Shown: positions 54,909 to 64,000 of the stretch, piece by piece
Layout of the letters: every line of letters starts with the position of its first letter
How positions within the stretch are numbered: position 1 is the stretch's first letter
Assembly: GCF_023169965.1 (NCBI RefSeq)
Contig: NZ_AP025592.1
Span: forward strand, 1,240,001 to 1,304,000
Length of the DNA: 64,000 nt
Origin: Anaeromyxobacter paludicola
GTDB lineage: Bacteria; Myxococcota; Myxococcia; Myxococcales; Anaeromyxobacteraceae
Direction of reading: 5' to 3'
The notes under the pieces: model-generated
Told to the model about the DNA's origin: nothing
The model's database searches: none
The model's input: only the letters and a program-made list of their open reading frames with translations
Translations under genes and position numbers: made by a program

Positions 54909-55826
54909 TCAGATCCCGGCGCCGTACTCGAAGCGCGACTCCCGGTTCTCCGCCTGCGTCACCCGGCTCCCCGGCGGCACGCTCTGGGTCACCCAGACGT
55001 TGCCGCCGATCGAGGAGCCCTTGCCGATGGTGATGCGCCCGAGGATGGTCGCGCCCGAGTAGATCACCACGTCGTCCTCGACGATGGGGTGCCGGTCGAT
55101 CCCCTTGATCGGGTTGCCGTGCTCGTCGAGCGGGAAGCTCTTCGCGCCGAGCGTCACCCCCTGGTAGAGCCGCACCCGGGCCCCGATCCGGCTGGTCTCG
55201 CCGATCACCACGCCCGTCCCGTGGTCGATGAAGAACCGCTCGCCGATGCTGGCGCCGGGGTGGATGTCGATCCCGGTGAGGCTGTGGGCGTGCTCGGTGA
55301 TCATGCGCGGGATGAGCGGCACGCCGAGCACGTGGAGCTCGTGCGCGATGCGCTGGTTCGTCACCGCGAAGATGCCCGGGTAGCTGAAGATCGCCTCGTC
55401 GCGGCTCTTGAGCGCCGGGTCGCCCTCGTAGGCGGCCTCGACGTCGGAGGCCACCCGCCGGCGCACCTCGGGCAGCCGGCTCATGAAGGCGCGCGTCACC
55501 GCGTCGGCGCGGTGGGTGCAGTGCTCGCAGGTCTCGAAGTCGTGCCGCTCGGCGAAGGCGATGCCTCGCCGCACCTGCTCCTGCAGCTCGCGGAGCGCGC
55601 GGTCGAGCGTGGCGCCGACGTAGAAGTGCAGGCTCTCGTCGTGCAGGTCGGGCCGACCGAAGTAGCCGGGGAAGAAGACGGCGCGCAGCGCCTCCACCGA
55701 CTGCACCACGGCGTCGCGGGACGGCAGCACCCGCCGGCCGCCGTTGCCCGGCTGCAGCGGCAGCCCGGGGAGCGGAGCGCAGAGCTCCTCGACGATGGGC
55801 TCGATGGCGCTCCGGGTCGATCGCAT
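54909..55826 (-). CDS. Serine O-acetyltransferase, EpsC type
   Basis: 305 aa. The left-handed beta-helix begins at GIDIHPGASIGERFFIDHG, then TGVVIGETSRIGARVRLYQG, HPIVEDDVVIYSGATILG and SIGGNVWV. An N-terminal helical domain is larger than in CysE (E. coli 273 aa) and contains FETCEHCTHRADAV. The enzyme makes O-acetylserine for cysteine synthesis, with cysteine feedback common in the family. Convergent with the DsrE-like gene and divergent from the motor operon. Confidence 0.9.
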   Translation of the reverse strand: MRSTRSAIEPIVEELCAPLPGLPLQPGNGGRRVLPSRDAVVQSVEALRAVFFPGYFGRPDLHDESLHFYVGATLDRALRELQEQVRRGIAFAERHDFETCEHCTHRADAVTRAFMSRLPEVRRRVASDVEAAYEGDPALKSRDEAIFSYPGIFAVTNQRIAHELHVLGVPLIPRMITEHAHSLTGIDIHPGASIGERFFIDHGTGVVIGETSRIGARVRLYQGVTLGAKSFPLDEHGNPIKGIDRHPIVEDDVVIYSGATILGRITIGKGSSIGGNVWVTQSVPPGSRVTQAENRESRFEYGAGI

Positions 55827-55991
55827 CGGTGGTCCTGCCTTTCGTGGAGTGACGGAGTCCAGCTTTTACCAGATCCCGAGCAATTCCAGGAGTTATTGGC
55901 GGTCGATGCTCTGTAGTTCTCGTCCCCGGCTGTGGTACGAGAGGAGACCGTCAGCCATTGGAGGGGTGGGCCTCGCCGCCCAGACGATCAC

Positions 55992-57467
55992 ATGCACCGA
56001 CTCGCTCGAACCGTTGCCCTCGCCGTTGCGGCGCTTCTTGCTTTACCGGCCGCCGCCGGTCAAGGCGATCGCATCGCCGAGGTGTACGCCGCCCGCGTGC
56101 AGCTCCAGAAGCAGCTCTCCAACTGGATGGAGGAGCGGCTCCAGCCCATGGCCGTCCCGCATGAGGTGTATGCGGCGGTGCAGGTCGAGCTGCGCGGCGA
56201 GGTCCGGCAGATCGTCCAGAAGGACGGCGAGCCGGACGGCGAGATGAAGATCGGCTCGCACAAGGCGATGACCCTTCCGGGGCTCGGCACCATCGACAAG
56301 CCGCTCACCGGCGTGGCCGCCCCGGACATCTCGGTGAAGCTCCCCGGGCGCAAGAGCGTGGACGTGCGCCGGCAGCTCGAGACGCAGGTCGAGCGGATCG
56401 GCGTGACGCTGTTCGTGGACAAGGACATGCCGGCCGGGCAGCGGGAGAAGCTGAAGGAGGTGGCCACCGAGCTCGCCGGGCTCGACGCCTCGCGCGGCGA
56501 CGCCCTCACCATCAGCGAGCTCCCGCCCAAGGCCGCCGCCTCGCGCCCCGCGCAGGGCGGCGGCTCGAGCCTGCCGGGCAGCCTGCTCCTCATCTGCGGG
56601 ACCGTGGTGCTCGCCACGATCATCCTCTCGTTCGGCCTCGTCGCGGGCCGGGCCGCCCAGGCCGGCCAGAACCGGATCACCATGGAGGACAAGCGGGGCG
56701 CGGACGAGCCCTCCCCCGCCGACGCGGCCGCGGGCGAGGAGCCCGGGGCGGTGTCGCTCGCGCAGGCGGCGGTGCTCGACGAGGACGGCACGCGCGCCTT
56801 CGCGTTCCTGCGCGGCGCCCGGGCCGAGGAGATCGCGGAGCTGGTGGGCGCCCTCGAGCCGGACGTGGCCGCGGCGGTCCTCGACCAGGTCGGCCTCGAT
56901 CAGGAAGCGGTGTCGCGCCTCTTCCAGCGGCTCCCCGCCGAGCGGCAGGTACAGCTCGCGCTGGCGCTGGGCCGGGCCCGCGTGATCCCCCGGACGGCGC
57001 TCCAGGAGATGGAGATCCGGGTGCAGGCGGAGCTGGAGCGGGTCCGCAGCCGGGTGGCGCTCGGCGGCGACCTCCGGCTCGCCGACCTCCTCGCGCAGGC
57101 GCCCGAGGAGGCGCAGCGCGATCTGCTCGACGCGCTGGGCCGGAGCGCGCCGGACCTCGCCCGGGCGGTGCGGCAGCACATGATCCTCTTCGAGGATCTG
57201 GCCCGGCTCGAGGACGCCGTCGTGCGCCGGGTGGTGACGGCGGTCGCGCCGGCCACCGTGGCCACCGCGCTCGTCGGGGCCCCGGAGCCGGTCCGCGACG
57301 CAGTGATGCGCTCCGTCTCGAAGCGCTTCGCCGCCATCCTCGAGGCCGAGGCGCAGGCGGTCGAGGGCAAGCCCGCGACCGACGTCCAGGCCGCCCGCAA
57401 GGCCGTCGAGAGCGCCATCCGCAAGCTCCAGGCCGCGGGGGAGATCCGCCCCCGCGCCGCCGCGTAG
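55992..57467 (+). CDS. FliF(C-terminal)-FliG(M+C) fusion, putative membrane rotor protein
   Basis: 491 aa. A signal peptide (about 1-23, ALAVAALLALPAAAG) leads to a periplasmic part (25-180) like the third ring-building module and collar of FliF: LQKQLSNWMEERLQPMAVP, ERIGVTLFVDKDMPAGQREK and LAGLDASRGDALTISELP match FliF's 'RLSVAVVVD ... LV..A.GFD..RGD' block. A membrane helix spans 196-222 (GSLLLICGTVVLATIILSFG). Residues 268-350 resemble FliG middle domain and 351-485 FliG C domain (MILFEDLARLEDAVVRRVV, MRSVSKRFAAILEAEAQAVE). FliG N domain, which normally grips FliF, is absent, so the fusion replaces that contact. E. coli torque residues are altered: K264 aligns with V, while R281 aligns with R. 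It leads an operon with TPR, MotA and two MotB genes, so it is probably a rotor driven by them. Confidence 0.75.
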   Translation: MHRLARTVALAVAALLALPAAAGQGDRIAEVYAARVQLQKQLSNWMEERLQPMAVPHEVYAAVQVELRGEVRQIVQKDGEPDGEMKIGSHKAMTLPGLGTIDKPLTGVAAPDISVKLPGRKSVDVRRQLETQVERIGVTLFVDKDMPAGQREKLKEVATELAGLDASRGDALTISELPPKAAASRPAQGGGSSLPGSLLLICGTVVLATIILSFGLVAGRAAQAGQNRITMEDKRGADEPSPADAAAGEEPGAVSLAQAAVLDEDGTRAFAFLRGARAEEIAELVGALEPDVAAAVLDQVGLDQEAVSRLFQRLPAERQVQLALALGRARVIPRTALQEMEIRVQAELERVRSRVALGGDLRLADLLAQAPEEAQRDLLDALGRSAPDLARAVRQHMILFEDLARLEDAVVRRVVTAVAPATVATALVGAPEPVRDAVMRSVSKRFAAILEAEAQAVEGKPATDVQAARKAVESAIRKLQAAGEIRPRAAA

Positions 57468-57479
57468 CCCGGGAGCGAC

Positions 57480-58238
57480 ATGAGCCCGCTCGCCCTCGCC
57501 CTCACCCTCGCCCTCGGCGCCGGCCCGGCGCCGCAGGCCGACGTCTTCGAGTTCCTCTCCCCGGGCCACGCCACCAGCCCGCGCGACGGCAGCGCCCCGC
57601 TGGAGTGGCAGGCCGAGGGGGCCGGGCAGGCCCAGCTGCGCCTCTCCCTCGGGCTCCTCAAGGAGCGGAACGAGGCCATCTCCAACGCGGAGATGCTCAC
57701 GCAGGCGCTCATGCAGACGGTGCGCGCCTTCTTCGAGGGCGGCGGCGAGAAGGCCCAGGTGCGCCAGCGGCTCGTCCGGCTCGCGGGGCCGTCGCTCGAC
57801 GAGGTGCGCGAGAGCCTCCTCACGGCGGTGCAGCTCGAGCAGAAGCGGATCACCTGGGTGCAGCGCGCGCTCGACCTCGCCGACACCGAGCAGCCGCTGC
57901 AGGGCGTCGATCGCGACCTCGTGGGCCGGCGCGCCGCCGCGCTCCAGGCCGGCAAGGGGGCCGAGCTGGTGGAGCAGCGGGTGCGCGGCTACCGCAGCCT
58001 CGCCTCCGGGCTCGTCGCCTACATCGACGGCGACGCCCTCTCCGCGCTCGAGAAGATGAAGGCGGCCACCCGCGACACCCCCGAGGTCTCGCTGGCCCAC
58101 GCCTACCTCGGCTCCCTGTACTACCTGTTCCAGCAGCCCGCCTACGCCGCCGCGGAGTGGCGCAAGGCCCTCGAGCTCGACCCCAGGAACACCGCCGTGG
58201 CGGCGGCCCTCAAGGACCACGCCGCGGAGTTCAAGTAA
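57480..58238 (+). CDS. Periplasmic TPR protein of the motor operon
   Basis: 252 aa. A signal-like N-terminus (SPLALALTLALGAGPAPQA) precedes a largely helical protein: LGLLKERNEAISNAEMLTQA, VRESLLTAVQLEQKRITWVQ, and two clear TPR units near the C-terminus (SALEKMKAATRDTPEVSLAH, AAAEWRKALELDPRNTAVA). It is probably exported or membrane-tethered and could link the motor to an outer or periplasmic partner. It lies 12 bases after the rotor gene and 19 before motA. Not known from standard flagellar operons. Confidence 0.7.
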   Translation: MSPLALALTLALGAGPAPQADVFEFLSPGHATSPRDGSAPLEWQAEGAGQAQLRLSLGLLKERNEAISNAEMLTQALMQTVRAFFEGGGEKAQVRQRLVRLAGPSLDEVRESLLTAVQLEQKRITWVQRALDLADTEQPLQGVDRDLVGRRAAALQAGKGAELVEQRVRGYRSLASGLVAYIDGDALSALEKMKAATRDTPEVSLAHAYLGSLYYLFQQPAYAAAEWRKALELDPRNTAVAAALKDHAAEFK

Positions 58239-58257
58239 ACGGAAGGGACCCCCCAGC

Positions 58258-59010
58258 GTGCGCACCACCACCTACCTCGGGCTCGTGCTCGGCATCGCCG
58301 TCGTCTACCTGGCCGTGGTCTTCAAGGGCGGCAACTACACCATCTTCACGAACTACGTGGCCCTGATGATCGCGGTCGGCGGCACCTTCGCCGCCACCAC
58401 GCTCTCCTCGTCGCGGACCACCATCGGCCACGGCATGTCGGCGGTGAGCAAGATGTTCGTCGCCGGCTCGGTGCCGCCGCGCCGGGTGGCCGAGGAGATG
58501 GTGCAGCTCGCCCGCCAGGCCAAGGCGCACGGCGCCTCCTCCATCGACCTCACCCAGCTCCGGCTGCGCGACCCCTTCCTCGTGAAGGGGCTGCAGCTGG
58601 TGGTGGACGGCGTCGAGCCGCAGCGGATCGAGGAGCTCATGCGGCTCGAGTCCGACATCCTCTCGGAGAAGCGGCGCGCCGCCGAGCGCATGTTCCGCCT
58701 CATGGGCACCTACTCCCCGATGTTCGGCCTCGTCGGCACGCTCATCGGCCTCATCCAGATGCTGAAGGGGCTCACCGACCCGCGGGCCATCGGCCAGGGC
58801 ATGTCGGTGGCCCTCATGGCCACCTTCTACGGCGTGCTGCTCGCCGGCCTGTTCTTCCTGCCCCTCGCCGGCAAGGTCCGGACCATGGACCTCGACGAGC
58901 GGCTCGTGCGCGACCAGATCGTCGCCGGCCTCATCGCCATCCGGCTCGGTGAGAACCCGGAGAACGTGCGGGAGACCCTGGAGGTCTTCTCGCAAGAGGC
59001 GCGCGCGTGA
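58258..59010 (+). CDS. MotA-type stator protein
   Basis: 250 aa. Four membrane helices: 5-22, 30-50, 155-175 (MFGLVGTLIGLIQML) and 185-212 (FYGVLLAGLFFLPLAG). The proline-bearing YSPMFGLVGT and the 'LDERLVRDQIVAGLIAI' segment match MotA/PomA. The cytoplasmic loop between helices 2 and 3 carries charges (RIEELMRLESDILSEKRRAA) that contact FliG in flagella. The GTG start has GGAAGGGACC upstream. Ion channel: inferred from MotB partner. Confidence 0.92.
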   Translation: MRTTTYLGLVLGIAVVYLAVVFKGGNYTIFTNYVALMIAVGGTFAATTLSSSRTTIGHGMSAVSKMFVAGSVPPRRVAEEMVQLARQAKAHGASSIDLTQLRLRDPFLVKGLQLVVDGVEPQRIEELMRLESDILSEKRRAAERMFRLMGTYSPMFGLVGTLIGLIQMLKGLTDPRAIGQGMSVALMATFYGVLLAGLFFLPLAGKVRTMDLDERLVRDQIVAGLIAIRLGENPENVRETLEVFSQEARA

Positions 59011-59639
59011 GCCTGCGCCCGCCGCGGCGGCGCGACGTCGAGGAGGGGGACGCGGACAACCCCCTCCACGACGCCACCTGGCTCTACAGCTACGCCGACC
59101 TCATGACGCAGCTCCTCATCTTCTCCATCCTCATGGTGACGGTGGTGGGGCTCAAGGAGTCGCCGGCGGAGGCCCGCGCCGACCCGCGCCAGGCGCAGCT
59201 CGAGCGCACCGTGCGCGACGTCGAGAAGTACGTGGCCGAGAGCAAGTTCCGCGACGCGCTCGCGGTGGACCGGGCCGCCGACCGGCTCGTCATCCGGATG
59301 AAGAGCGCCATCCTCTTCGACCCCGGCCAGGCGAAGCTCACCCCGGCGGCGGAGGAGGTGCTGGGCGGGCTCGTGGCCGTCCTCTCGAAGGTCCCCTCCC
59401 CGCTCCGGGTCGAGGGGCACACCGACGACGTGCCCATCCAGTCCGCCCGCTTCCCCTCCAACTGGGAGCTCTCCACCGCCCGCGCCATCTCGGTGGTCGA
59501 GTACCTGGAGGACCAGGGCGTCGCCAAGGAGCGGCTCTCCGCCTCCGGCTTCGGCGAGTTCCACCCCATCATCGCGAACGACAGCGCCGAGCACCGGGCC
59601 CTCAACCGGCGCGTCGAGATCGTCGTCATCGGAGGCTGA
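59007..59639 (+). CDS. MotB-like protein 1
   Basis: 210 aa. Residues 24-48 form the membrane helix, with D31 in YSYADLMTQLL at the place of the ion-carrying aspartate. Residues 110-205 are an OmpA-type peptidoglycan-binding domain ([40 protein letters not shown]). It should anchor the stator to the wall. The GTG start overlaps the motA stop (GTGA). A second MotB paralogue follows, so mixed MotB pairs are possible. Confidence 0.9.
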   Translation: MSLRPPRRRDVEEGDADNPLHDATWLYSYADLMTQLLIFSILMVTVVGLKESPAEARADPRQAQLERTVRDVEKYVAESKFRDALAVDRAADRLVIRMKSAILFDPGQAKLTPAAEEVLGGLVAVLSKVPSPLRVEGHTDDVPIQSARFPSNWELSTARAISVVEYLEDQGVAKERLSASGFGEFHPIIANDSAEHRALNRRVEIVVIGG

Positions 59640-60320
59640 GTGGCGATCAAGCTGTCGAGGCCGGAGCGGGAGGAGGACGAGGACATCACCTCGTTCTGGC
59701 TCATCACCTACTCCGACATGACGACGCTGCTGCTGGCGTTCTTCCTGCTCATGTTCTCCTTCACGCTGCTCACCGGCAGCCACCAGGAGGAGCTCGTGCA
59801 GGCGCTGAACGTCGTCTCGGCGAACGGCAAGGTGGTGCGCCAGGAGCCGCCGCGCGAGGACCTGGAGCGGGCCGCCCGCGAGATCGCGGCCCAGTTCAAG
59901 GACGAGCACACCTTCGTGGACGCGACCGAGACCGAGGTCACGGTAGGCCTCTCGTCCAACGTGACCTTCGCGAGCGGCGAGGCGGCGCTCACCGACGCCG
60001 GCCGCGCGGCGCTCCTCAAGGCCGGCGCCATCCTGGCGCGGCTGCCCAACGCCGTCCGCGTCGAGGGGCACACCGACGACGTCCCCATGAAGTCGGCCGA
60101 GTTCCCGAGCAACTGGCACCTCTCGGCCGGCCGGGCCCAGAGCGTGGTGCAGCTCCTCGTCGAGGCCGGCGTGGACGCGCGGCGCCTCGAGGTGGTCGGC
60201 TACGGCGAGACCCGGCCCCGGCAGCCGAACGCCACGCCGGAGGGTCGGGCCGCCAACCGCCGCATCGAGCTCAAGCTGGTCCGGTCCGAGTCGCGCGGGA
60301 AGCCGGCGGCGCCCCGCTAG
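59640..60320 (+). CDS. MotB-like protein 2
   Basis: 226 aa. The helix 19-42 ([20 protein letters not shown]) carries D26, again the ion-binding position. A linker with helices (60-110) leads to an OmpA domain ([41 protein letters not shown]). It starts at a GTG directly after the MotB1 stop, with GGAGG just upstream. The two MotB proteins differ widely outside the helix and OmpA block, so they are not a recent duplication. Its stop overlaps the uvrC stop on the other strand. Confidence 0.9.
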   Translation: MAIKLSRPEREEDEDITSFWLITYSDMTTLLLAFFLLMFSFTLLTGSHQEELVQALNVVSANGKVVRQEPPREDLERAAREIAAQFKDEHTFVDATETEVTVGLSSNVTFASGEAALTDAGRAALLKAGAILARLPNAVRVEGHTDDVPMKSAEFPSNWHLSAGRAQSVVQLLVEAGVDARRLEVVGYGETRPRQPNATPEGRAANRRIELKLVRSESRGKPAAPR

Positions 60321-62464
60321 GCCGTCCCGCGCGGCGCCGCGCCGGCGCCGGCGCCGGCGTCGCCGGGCTCGGGCTCGGGCTCGGGCGCGCCGGCGTCGCC
60401 GTCCGCTCCCGCCGCCTCCGCGGCCAGGGCGGCGTCGATCTCCTCCTCGGAGGCCACGTCGCCCGGCACCTCCGGCTCCGGCGCGCCGCCCGGCGGGTGG
60501 AAGAACTCGTGGACCGCGCGCGCCGCCTTCGCCCCGAAGCCCTCCACCCGCGCGAGCTCCTCCTCGCGCGCCTCCTTCACCTTCCGGAGCGAGCCGAAGT
60601 GGCGCAGGAGCGCCTTCTTGCGCCCGGCGCCCACCCCCGGGATCTCCTCGAGCACGCTCTGGAAGTTGCGGGAGCGCCGCAGCTTGCGGTGGAAGGTGAT
60701 GGCGAACCGGTGGGCCTCGTCGCGCAGCCGGGTGAGGAGGAAGAGCTCGGCCGAGTTCTGCCGCAGCACGAGCGGGTCCTTCCGGTTCGGCAGGAAGACC
60801 CGCTCCGGGCTGCGCGGCGCCTCGGGCACGAAGCCGCGCTCGGCGGCCTCCGCGGCGTCGGCCAGGGCGGCCGCCTCGGGGACGGCGGCGCGCCGCTCCC
60901 GCCGCCGCCCGATGACGCGGCTCGTGCCCATGGTGGCGGCGTCGATGAGGCGGCTCTTCGCGAGGCCGACCATCTCGACGTACGGCGCCCCGGGCACCCC
61001 GGTCGGCTTCACCGGCACCCCGAGGTCGCGGGCGGCGGCCAGCGCCGCGTTGAGCTGCCCCTTGCCGCCGTCGATGACGAGGAGATCGGGGAACGACCCC
61101 TCCGCCAGGCAGCGCCGCAGGCGGCGGGTGATGACCTCGTGCAGCATGGCGAAGTCGTCCTGCCCGGCCACCCCCTTCACCTTGTACCGGCGGTAGTTGG
61201 CCTTGTCGGGCTCGCCGTCCTTCATCGACACGCCGGAGCCCACGGCGAGCGCGCCCTGGAAGGTGGAGATGTCGTAGCACTCCATCCAGCGGGGCGGCCG
61301 GGTGAGGTGCAGGTGGCGCGTCAGCGCGTCGAGCGCCTGCTCCCGCCGCTCGTCCTTCTCGTGCCAGCTCCGGAAGCTCTGGGCGGCGTTGCGCGAGGCG
61401 ACCTCGAGCAGGTCGGCCTTGGCGCCCCGCTGCGGCGAGAGCACCCGCACCCGCCGGCCGCGCCGGTCGGTCAGCACCTCGTCGAGCGCGACCACGTCCT
61501 CGATCTCGACCGGGAGGAGCACCTCCTCCGGCGGCGGGTTCTGGTCGTAGTAGAGCGACACGAAGGACGAGAGCAGCTCCTCGGCCGGGAACTCCTGTCC
61601 CTGGAACGGGTAGGCGCGGCTGTCCTGCAGCTTCCCCTGGCGCATCGAGAGCACCTGGATGACGAGGTCCGGCCCCTCGCGGTAGAGGCCGAAGGCGTCC
61701 CGATCGGCGGCGTCGCCCATGAGCACGCGCTGCTTCTCCAGGCTGCGCTCCACCGCCTGCAGCTGGTCCCGCAGCCGGGCGGCGTCCTCGAAGCGCAGCT
61801 CGCCGGCGAGGTCGGCCATGCGCGCGCGCAGCCTCGGCACGAGCTCGGACTCGCGCCCCTCGAGCAGCTCCACCGCGTCCTCCACCGACTGCCGGTACTC
61901 GTCCGCCGGCACCTCGTACACGCACGGCGCCGGGCAGCGGTGGATCTGGTACAGGATGCACGGCCGCTTGCGGTGCTGGAAGACGTGGTCCGAGCAGGTG
62001 CGCAGCTGGAAGTGCCGGTTCACCACCCGCAGCGTCTCGCGGATGGAGCTCGCGCTCGAGTAGGGCCCGAAGTAGCGCGCCCCGGCGTCGCGGGCCTCGC
62101 GGGCGCGGCGGACCTCGAGGCGCGGGTAGGCGTGCCGCTCGTCGAGCTTGAGGACGATGAAGTCCTTGTCGTCGCGCAGCCGCACGTTGAAGCGGGGCTG
62201 GTGCCGCTTGATGAGCTCGTTCTCGAGGAGCACCGCCTCCTTCTCGGAGCGGGTGACGATCACGTCGAGGTCGCCCAGCAGGTCGTCGAGCAGCGAGACG
62301 AACGCCCGGTCGTCGCCTCGCCCGGCGTCGAAGTACGAGCGGACGCGCGAGCGGAGGCTCGACGCCTTCCCGACGTAGACCACCTCGCCCTGCCGGTCCT
62401 TCATGAGGTAGCAGCCGGGGTCGGGCGGCAGCTGGTCGAGCTTCTTGCGCAGGGCGGCGTCCAT
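60317..62464 (-). CDS. uvrC: Excinuclease ABC subunit C
   Basis: 715 aa. The GIY-YIG domain opens with [20 protein letters not shown], followed by the [15 protein letters not shown] block, a UVR motif ([17 protein letters not shown]), and the C-terminal nuclease with [37 protein letters not shown] and [15 protein letters not shown]. Two helix-hairpin-helix units ([15 protein letters not shown]) lie near 610. UvrC makes both incisions of nucleotide-excision repair. The C-terminal 65 residues are a Glu/Pro/Ala-rich tail. Longer than E. coli UvrC (610 aa). Confidence 0.95.
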   Translation of the reverse strand: MDAALRKKLDQLPPDPGCYLMKDRQGEVVYVGKASSLRSRVRSYFDAGRGDDRAFVSLLDDLLGDLDVIVTRSEKEAVLLENELIKRHQPRFNVRLRDDKDFIVLKLDERHAYPRLEVRRAREARDAGARYFGPYSSASSIRETLRVVNRHFQLRTCSDHVFQHRKRPCILYQIHRCPAPCVYEVPADEYRQSVEDAVELLEGRESELVPRLRARMADLAGELRFEDAARLRDQLQAVERSLEKQRVLMGDAADRDAFGLYREGPDLVIQVLSMRQGKLQDSRAYPFQGQEFPAEELLSSFVSLYYDQNPPPEEVLLPVEIEDVVALDEVLTDRRGRRVRVLSPQRGAKADLLEVASRNAAQSFRSWHEKDERREQALDALTRHLHLTRPPRWMECYDISTFQGALAVGSGVSMKDGEPDKANYRRYKVKGVAGQDDFAMLHEVITRRLRRCLAEGSFPDLLVIDGGKGQLNAALAAARDLGVPVKPTGVPGAPYVEMVGLAKSRLIDAATMGTSRVIGRRRERRAAVPEAAALADAAEAAERGFVPEAPRSPERVFLPNRKDPLVLRQNSAELFLLTRLRDEAHRFAITFHRKLRRSRNFQSVLEEIPGVGAGRKKALLRHFGSLRKVKEAREEELARVEGFGAKAARAVHEFFHPPGGAPEPEVPGDVASEEEIDAALAAEAAGADGDAGAPEPEPEPGDAGAGAGAAPRGTA

Positions 62465-62615
62465 CGCGGCCTAGTGTAAACGCCCTCTCCCCCGAAAGCC
62501 CTCCCGGCCTGCGCCGGGCGCCCGGCGCCGCCCACCCCGGCGCATGGACTCGCACCCGGGGCCGGAGGGTACAGGTGCTGGCGGACCCCCGCCCCGGCTC
62601 CGGCCGTGGAGCCGC

Positions 62616-64000
62616 ATGCGCACCCGCCTCCTCCCGCCCGGCCTGCTCGCCCTCGCCCTCGCCGGCCTGCTCGGCTGCGGCGGTGCCGGCGGCCCGCCCT
62701 CGGCCACCGCGGTCGCGCGCGCGCCGCTCGGCGAGGCGCGCGGCCTCCTGCGGGCGAGCCGTCCCATCGGCGGCCGCTACCTCGTGACCCTGCGCGCCGC
62801 GGCCTCGCTCGACGGCGCGGCGGCGCTGGCCGCGCGCCACGGCGGGTCGGTCCTGGCGCCCTTGCCCTCTCTGCCCGGCTTCACCGGCTCCTTCTCGGAG
62901 CAGGGCGCCACGGCGCTCTCCGCCGAGCCGGAGGTCGCGTCGGTGGAGGAGGACGGCGCGCTCCCGGCGCCGCCCGCCGCCGCGGCGCCCTCCCCGGCCG
63001 GCGCCACCGCGATCGCGGCCGCCGGCCTGGCCGCCGCGCCCGCCGCGGACTGGGGGCTCGACCGGCTCGATCAGCGCGCCCTCCCCCTCGACGGCGTCTA
63101 CGCGGTCGGCCCGAACGGCGGCGGGGTGCACGTGTACGTCGTGGACGGCGGCGTGGACGTGAGCCACCCCGACCTCGCCGGCCGCGCCAGCGCCGACTTC
63201 TCCGCCGTGGACGACGGCCGCGGCGCCCTCGACTGCAGCGGGCACGGCACCCACGTGGCCGGGATCGTCGCCGGCGCGCGCTACGGCGTCGCGCCCGGCG
63301 CGTGGATCCACTCCGTCCGCGTGCTCGACTGCGAGGGGAACGGCTCGATCTCGGCCGCCGTCGCCGGCCTCGACTACGTGGCCCGGAGCCACGAGAGCCC
63401 GGCGGTGGCCAACCTCTCGCTCGGCGGCGAGCCCTCGGCGGTCCTCGACGCCGCGGTGCGCGCCGCGGTCGCGAGCGGGGTCACGGTGGTGGTCTCCGCC
63501 GGGAACGGCGGCATCGACGCCTGCCAGCAGTCGCCGGCGCGGGTCCCGGAGGCGCTCGCGATCGGGGCGACCGACCCGGACGACGCCGTCGCCGGCTACT
63601 CGGCGCGCGGGCCCTGCGTGCGCCTCTTCGCGCCCGGCTCCAGCGTCACCTCCGACTGGCTCGGCGGCGGCACGGCGATCCTCTCCGGGACCTCGATGGC
63701 GGCCCCCCACGCCGCCGGCGCGGCCGCCCTGTACCTCCAGACGGCTCCCCTGGCGAGCCCGGCGCAGGTGGCGCAGGCGCTGGACGACGAGGCGACGCGC
63801 GGGGCGCTGCGGGCGCTCCCGGCGGGCTCGCCCGACCGGCTGCTCTACGCCGGGTTCCTGTCGGGGGGCGGCGCGAGCGTGTCGGCCTGCAGCCGGTCGC
63901 AGGAGCTGCTCCAGGACGGCGGGTTCGAGGACGGCGCCGGCTGGCTGGCCACGCCGGGCGTGCTCGACCGCAGCCCCGGGACCCCGGCGCGGACCGGCGC
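62616..64000 (+). CDS. Subtilisin-like serine protease lipoprotein (partial at 3' end)
   Basis: 461 complete codons are visible; the gene leaves the window. The lipoprotein signal is LLALALAGLLGCGGAG. An inhibitor-like propeptide follows (GGRYLVTLRAAASLDGAAAL). The S8 triad is clear: D in VYVVDGGVDVSHPDL, H in GHGTHVAGIVAG, S in LSGTSMAAPHAAG, with oxyanion N in SAGNGG. The domain after residue 415 (CSRSQELLQDGGFEDGAGWL) starts a carbohydrate-binding-like module. The proteinase K type is likely. Secreted or surface-attached. Confidence 0.88.
   Translation, partial: MRTRLLPPGLLALALAGLLGCGGAGGPPSATAVARAPLGEARGLLRASRPIGGRYLVTLRAAASLDGAAALAARHGGSVLAPLPSLPGFTGSFSEQGATALSAEPEVASVEEDGALPAPPAAAAPSPAGATAIAAAGLAAAPAADWGLDRLDQRALPLDGVYAVGPNGGGVHVYVVDGGVDVSHPDLAGRASADFSAVDDGRGALDCSGHGTHVAGIVAGARYGVAPGAWIHSVRVLDCEGNGSISAAVAGLDYVARSHESPAVANLSLGGEPSAVLDAAVRAAVASGVTVVVSAGNGGIDACQQSPARVPEALAIGATDPDDAVAGYSARGPCVRLFAPGSSVTSDWLGGGTAILSGTSMAAPHAAGAAALYLQTAPLASPAQVAQALDDEATRGALRALPAGSPDRLLYAGFLSGGGASVSACSRSQELLQDGGFEDGAGWLATPGVLDRSPGTPARTG

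Noticed and set aside
58258-60320. MotA with two MotB genes as a Zorya-like phage-defence system
   Set aside because: Zorya has distinct partners (ZorC, ZorD or ZorE) and no FliG fusion; none of those genes lies nearby, and the adjacent TPR and rotor genes fit a motor better.

Overview
The window is 64 kb of very GC-rich, densely coded chromosome. Codons are almost all G/C-ending, starts are often GTG or TTG, and neighbouring genes commonly overlap by 4 to 8 bases. The gene content (a Tgl-like pilotin, phasins, sigma-54 activator, globin-coupled kinase, FNR-type regulator beside molybdopterin genes, many two-component proteins) fits a Myxococcota bacterium close to Anaeromyxobacter. That placement is an inference from content and style, not a database match. 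I see no rRNA, tRNA, CRISPR array, insertion sequence or prophage, and no gene-free stretch longer than 300 bases.

Layout. 1-3.1 kb: moeA-mobB (molybdenum cofactor), divergent from an FNR-type regulator and tatA. 3.2-4.8 kb: CBS protein, universal stress protein and a cluster of hairpin repeats. 4.7-9.2 kb: globin-coupled histidine kinase, double-receiver protein and receiver-kinase hybrid, facing an NtrC-type activator. 9.3-14.2 kb: radical SAM protein, DksA-like protein, CBS protein, YhaM-like HD nuclease, HAD phosphatase, TatD. 14.2-18.6 kb: overlapping holB-holA-metG-tatD operon. 18.7-28.2 kb: large hybrid kinase, then two lipoproteins, polA and a small membrane protein whose reading frame continues through an in-frame TGA. 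28.2-36.6 kb: glyQS, recO, RodZ-like protein, Tgl-like TPR lipoprotein, two hypotheticals, queE, lytic transglycosylase, two phasins. 36.8-41.3 kb: pyrD, S9 peptidase, rimI, SurA-like protein. 41.4-49.5 kb (plus strand): DnaJ-like protein, HEAT-like protein, PlsB-like acyltransferase, CoA-transferase, inositol-phosphatase family protein, EXORDIUM-like secreted protein. 49.5-54.1 kb (minus): Ycf46-like AAA protein with a GspE/PilB ATPase, DUF2721 protein, ppa. 54.2-55.8 kb: NifU-like and DsrE-like pair facing serine acetyltransferase. 56-60.3 kb: five-gene flagellar-motor-like operon. Then uvrC and the start of a subtilisin-like protease.

Two stretches stand out. First, the operon at 55992-60320 encodes a protein in which the C-terminal part of the M-ring protein FliF is joined through one membrane helix to the middle and C-terminal domains of the switch protein FliG, followed by a TPR protein, one MotA and two different MotB proteins, with no other flagellar gene nearby. 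It looks like a self-contained rotor-stator motor. Second, the gene directly after polA (21347-21604) looks like a short DUF6132-type membrane protein in which the family's conserved cysteine is encoded by TGA, followed at the right distance by a hairpin with a GGUC loop. This is a candidate selenoprotein.

Smaller points: a KGG-type domain fused to MobB, several apparently leaderless promoters, a degenerate NifU-like scaffold coupled to a Cys-rich DsrE protein, and a DNA polymerase I that has lost its proofreading residues.
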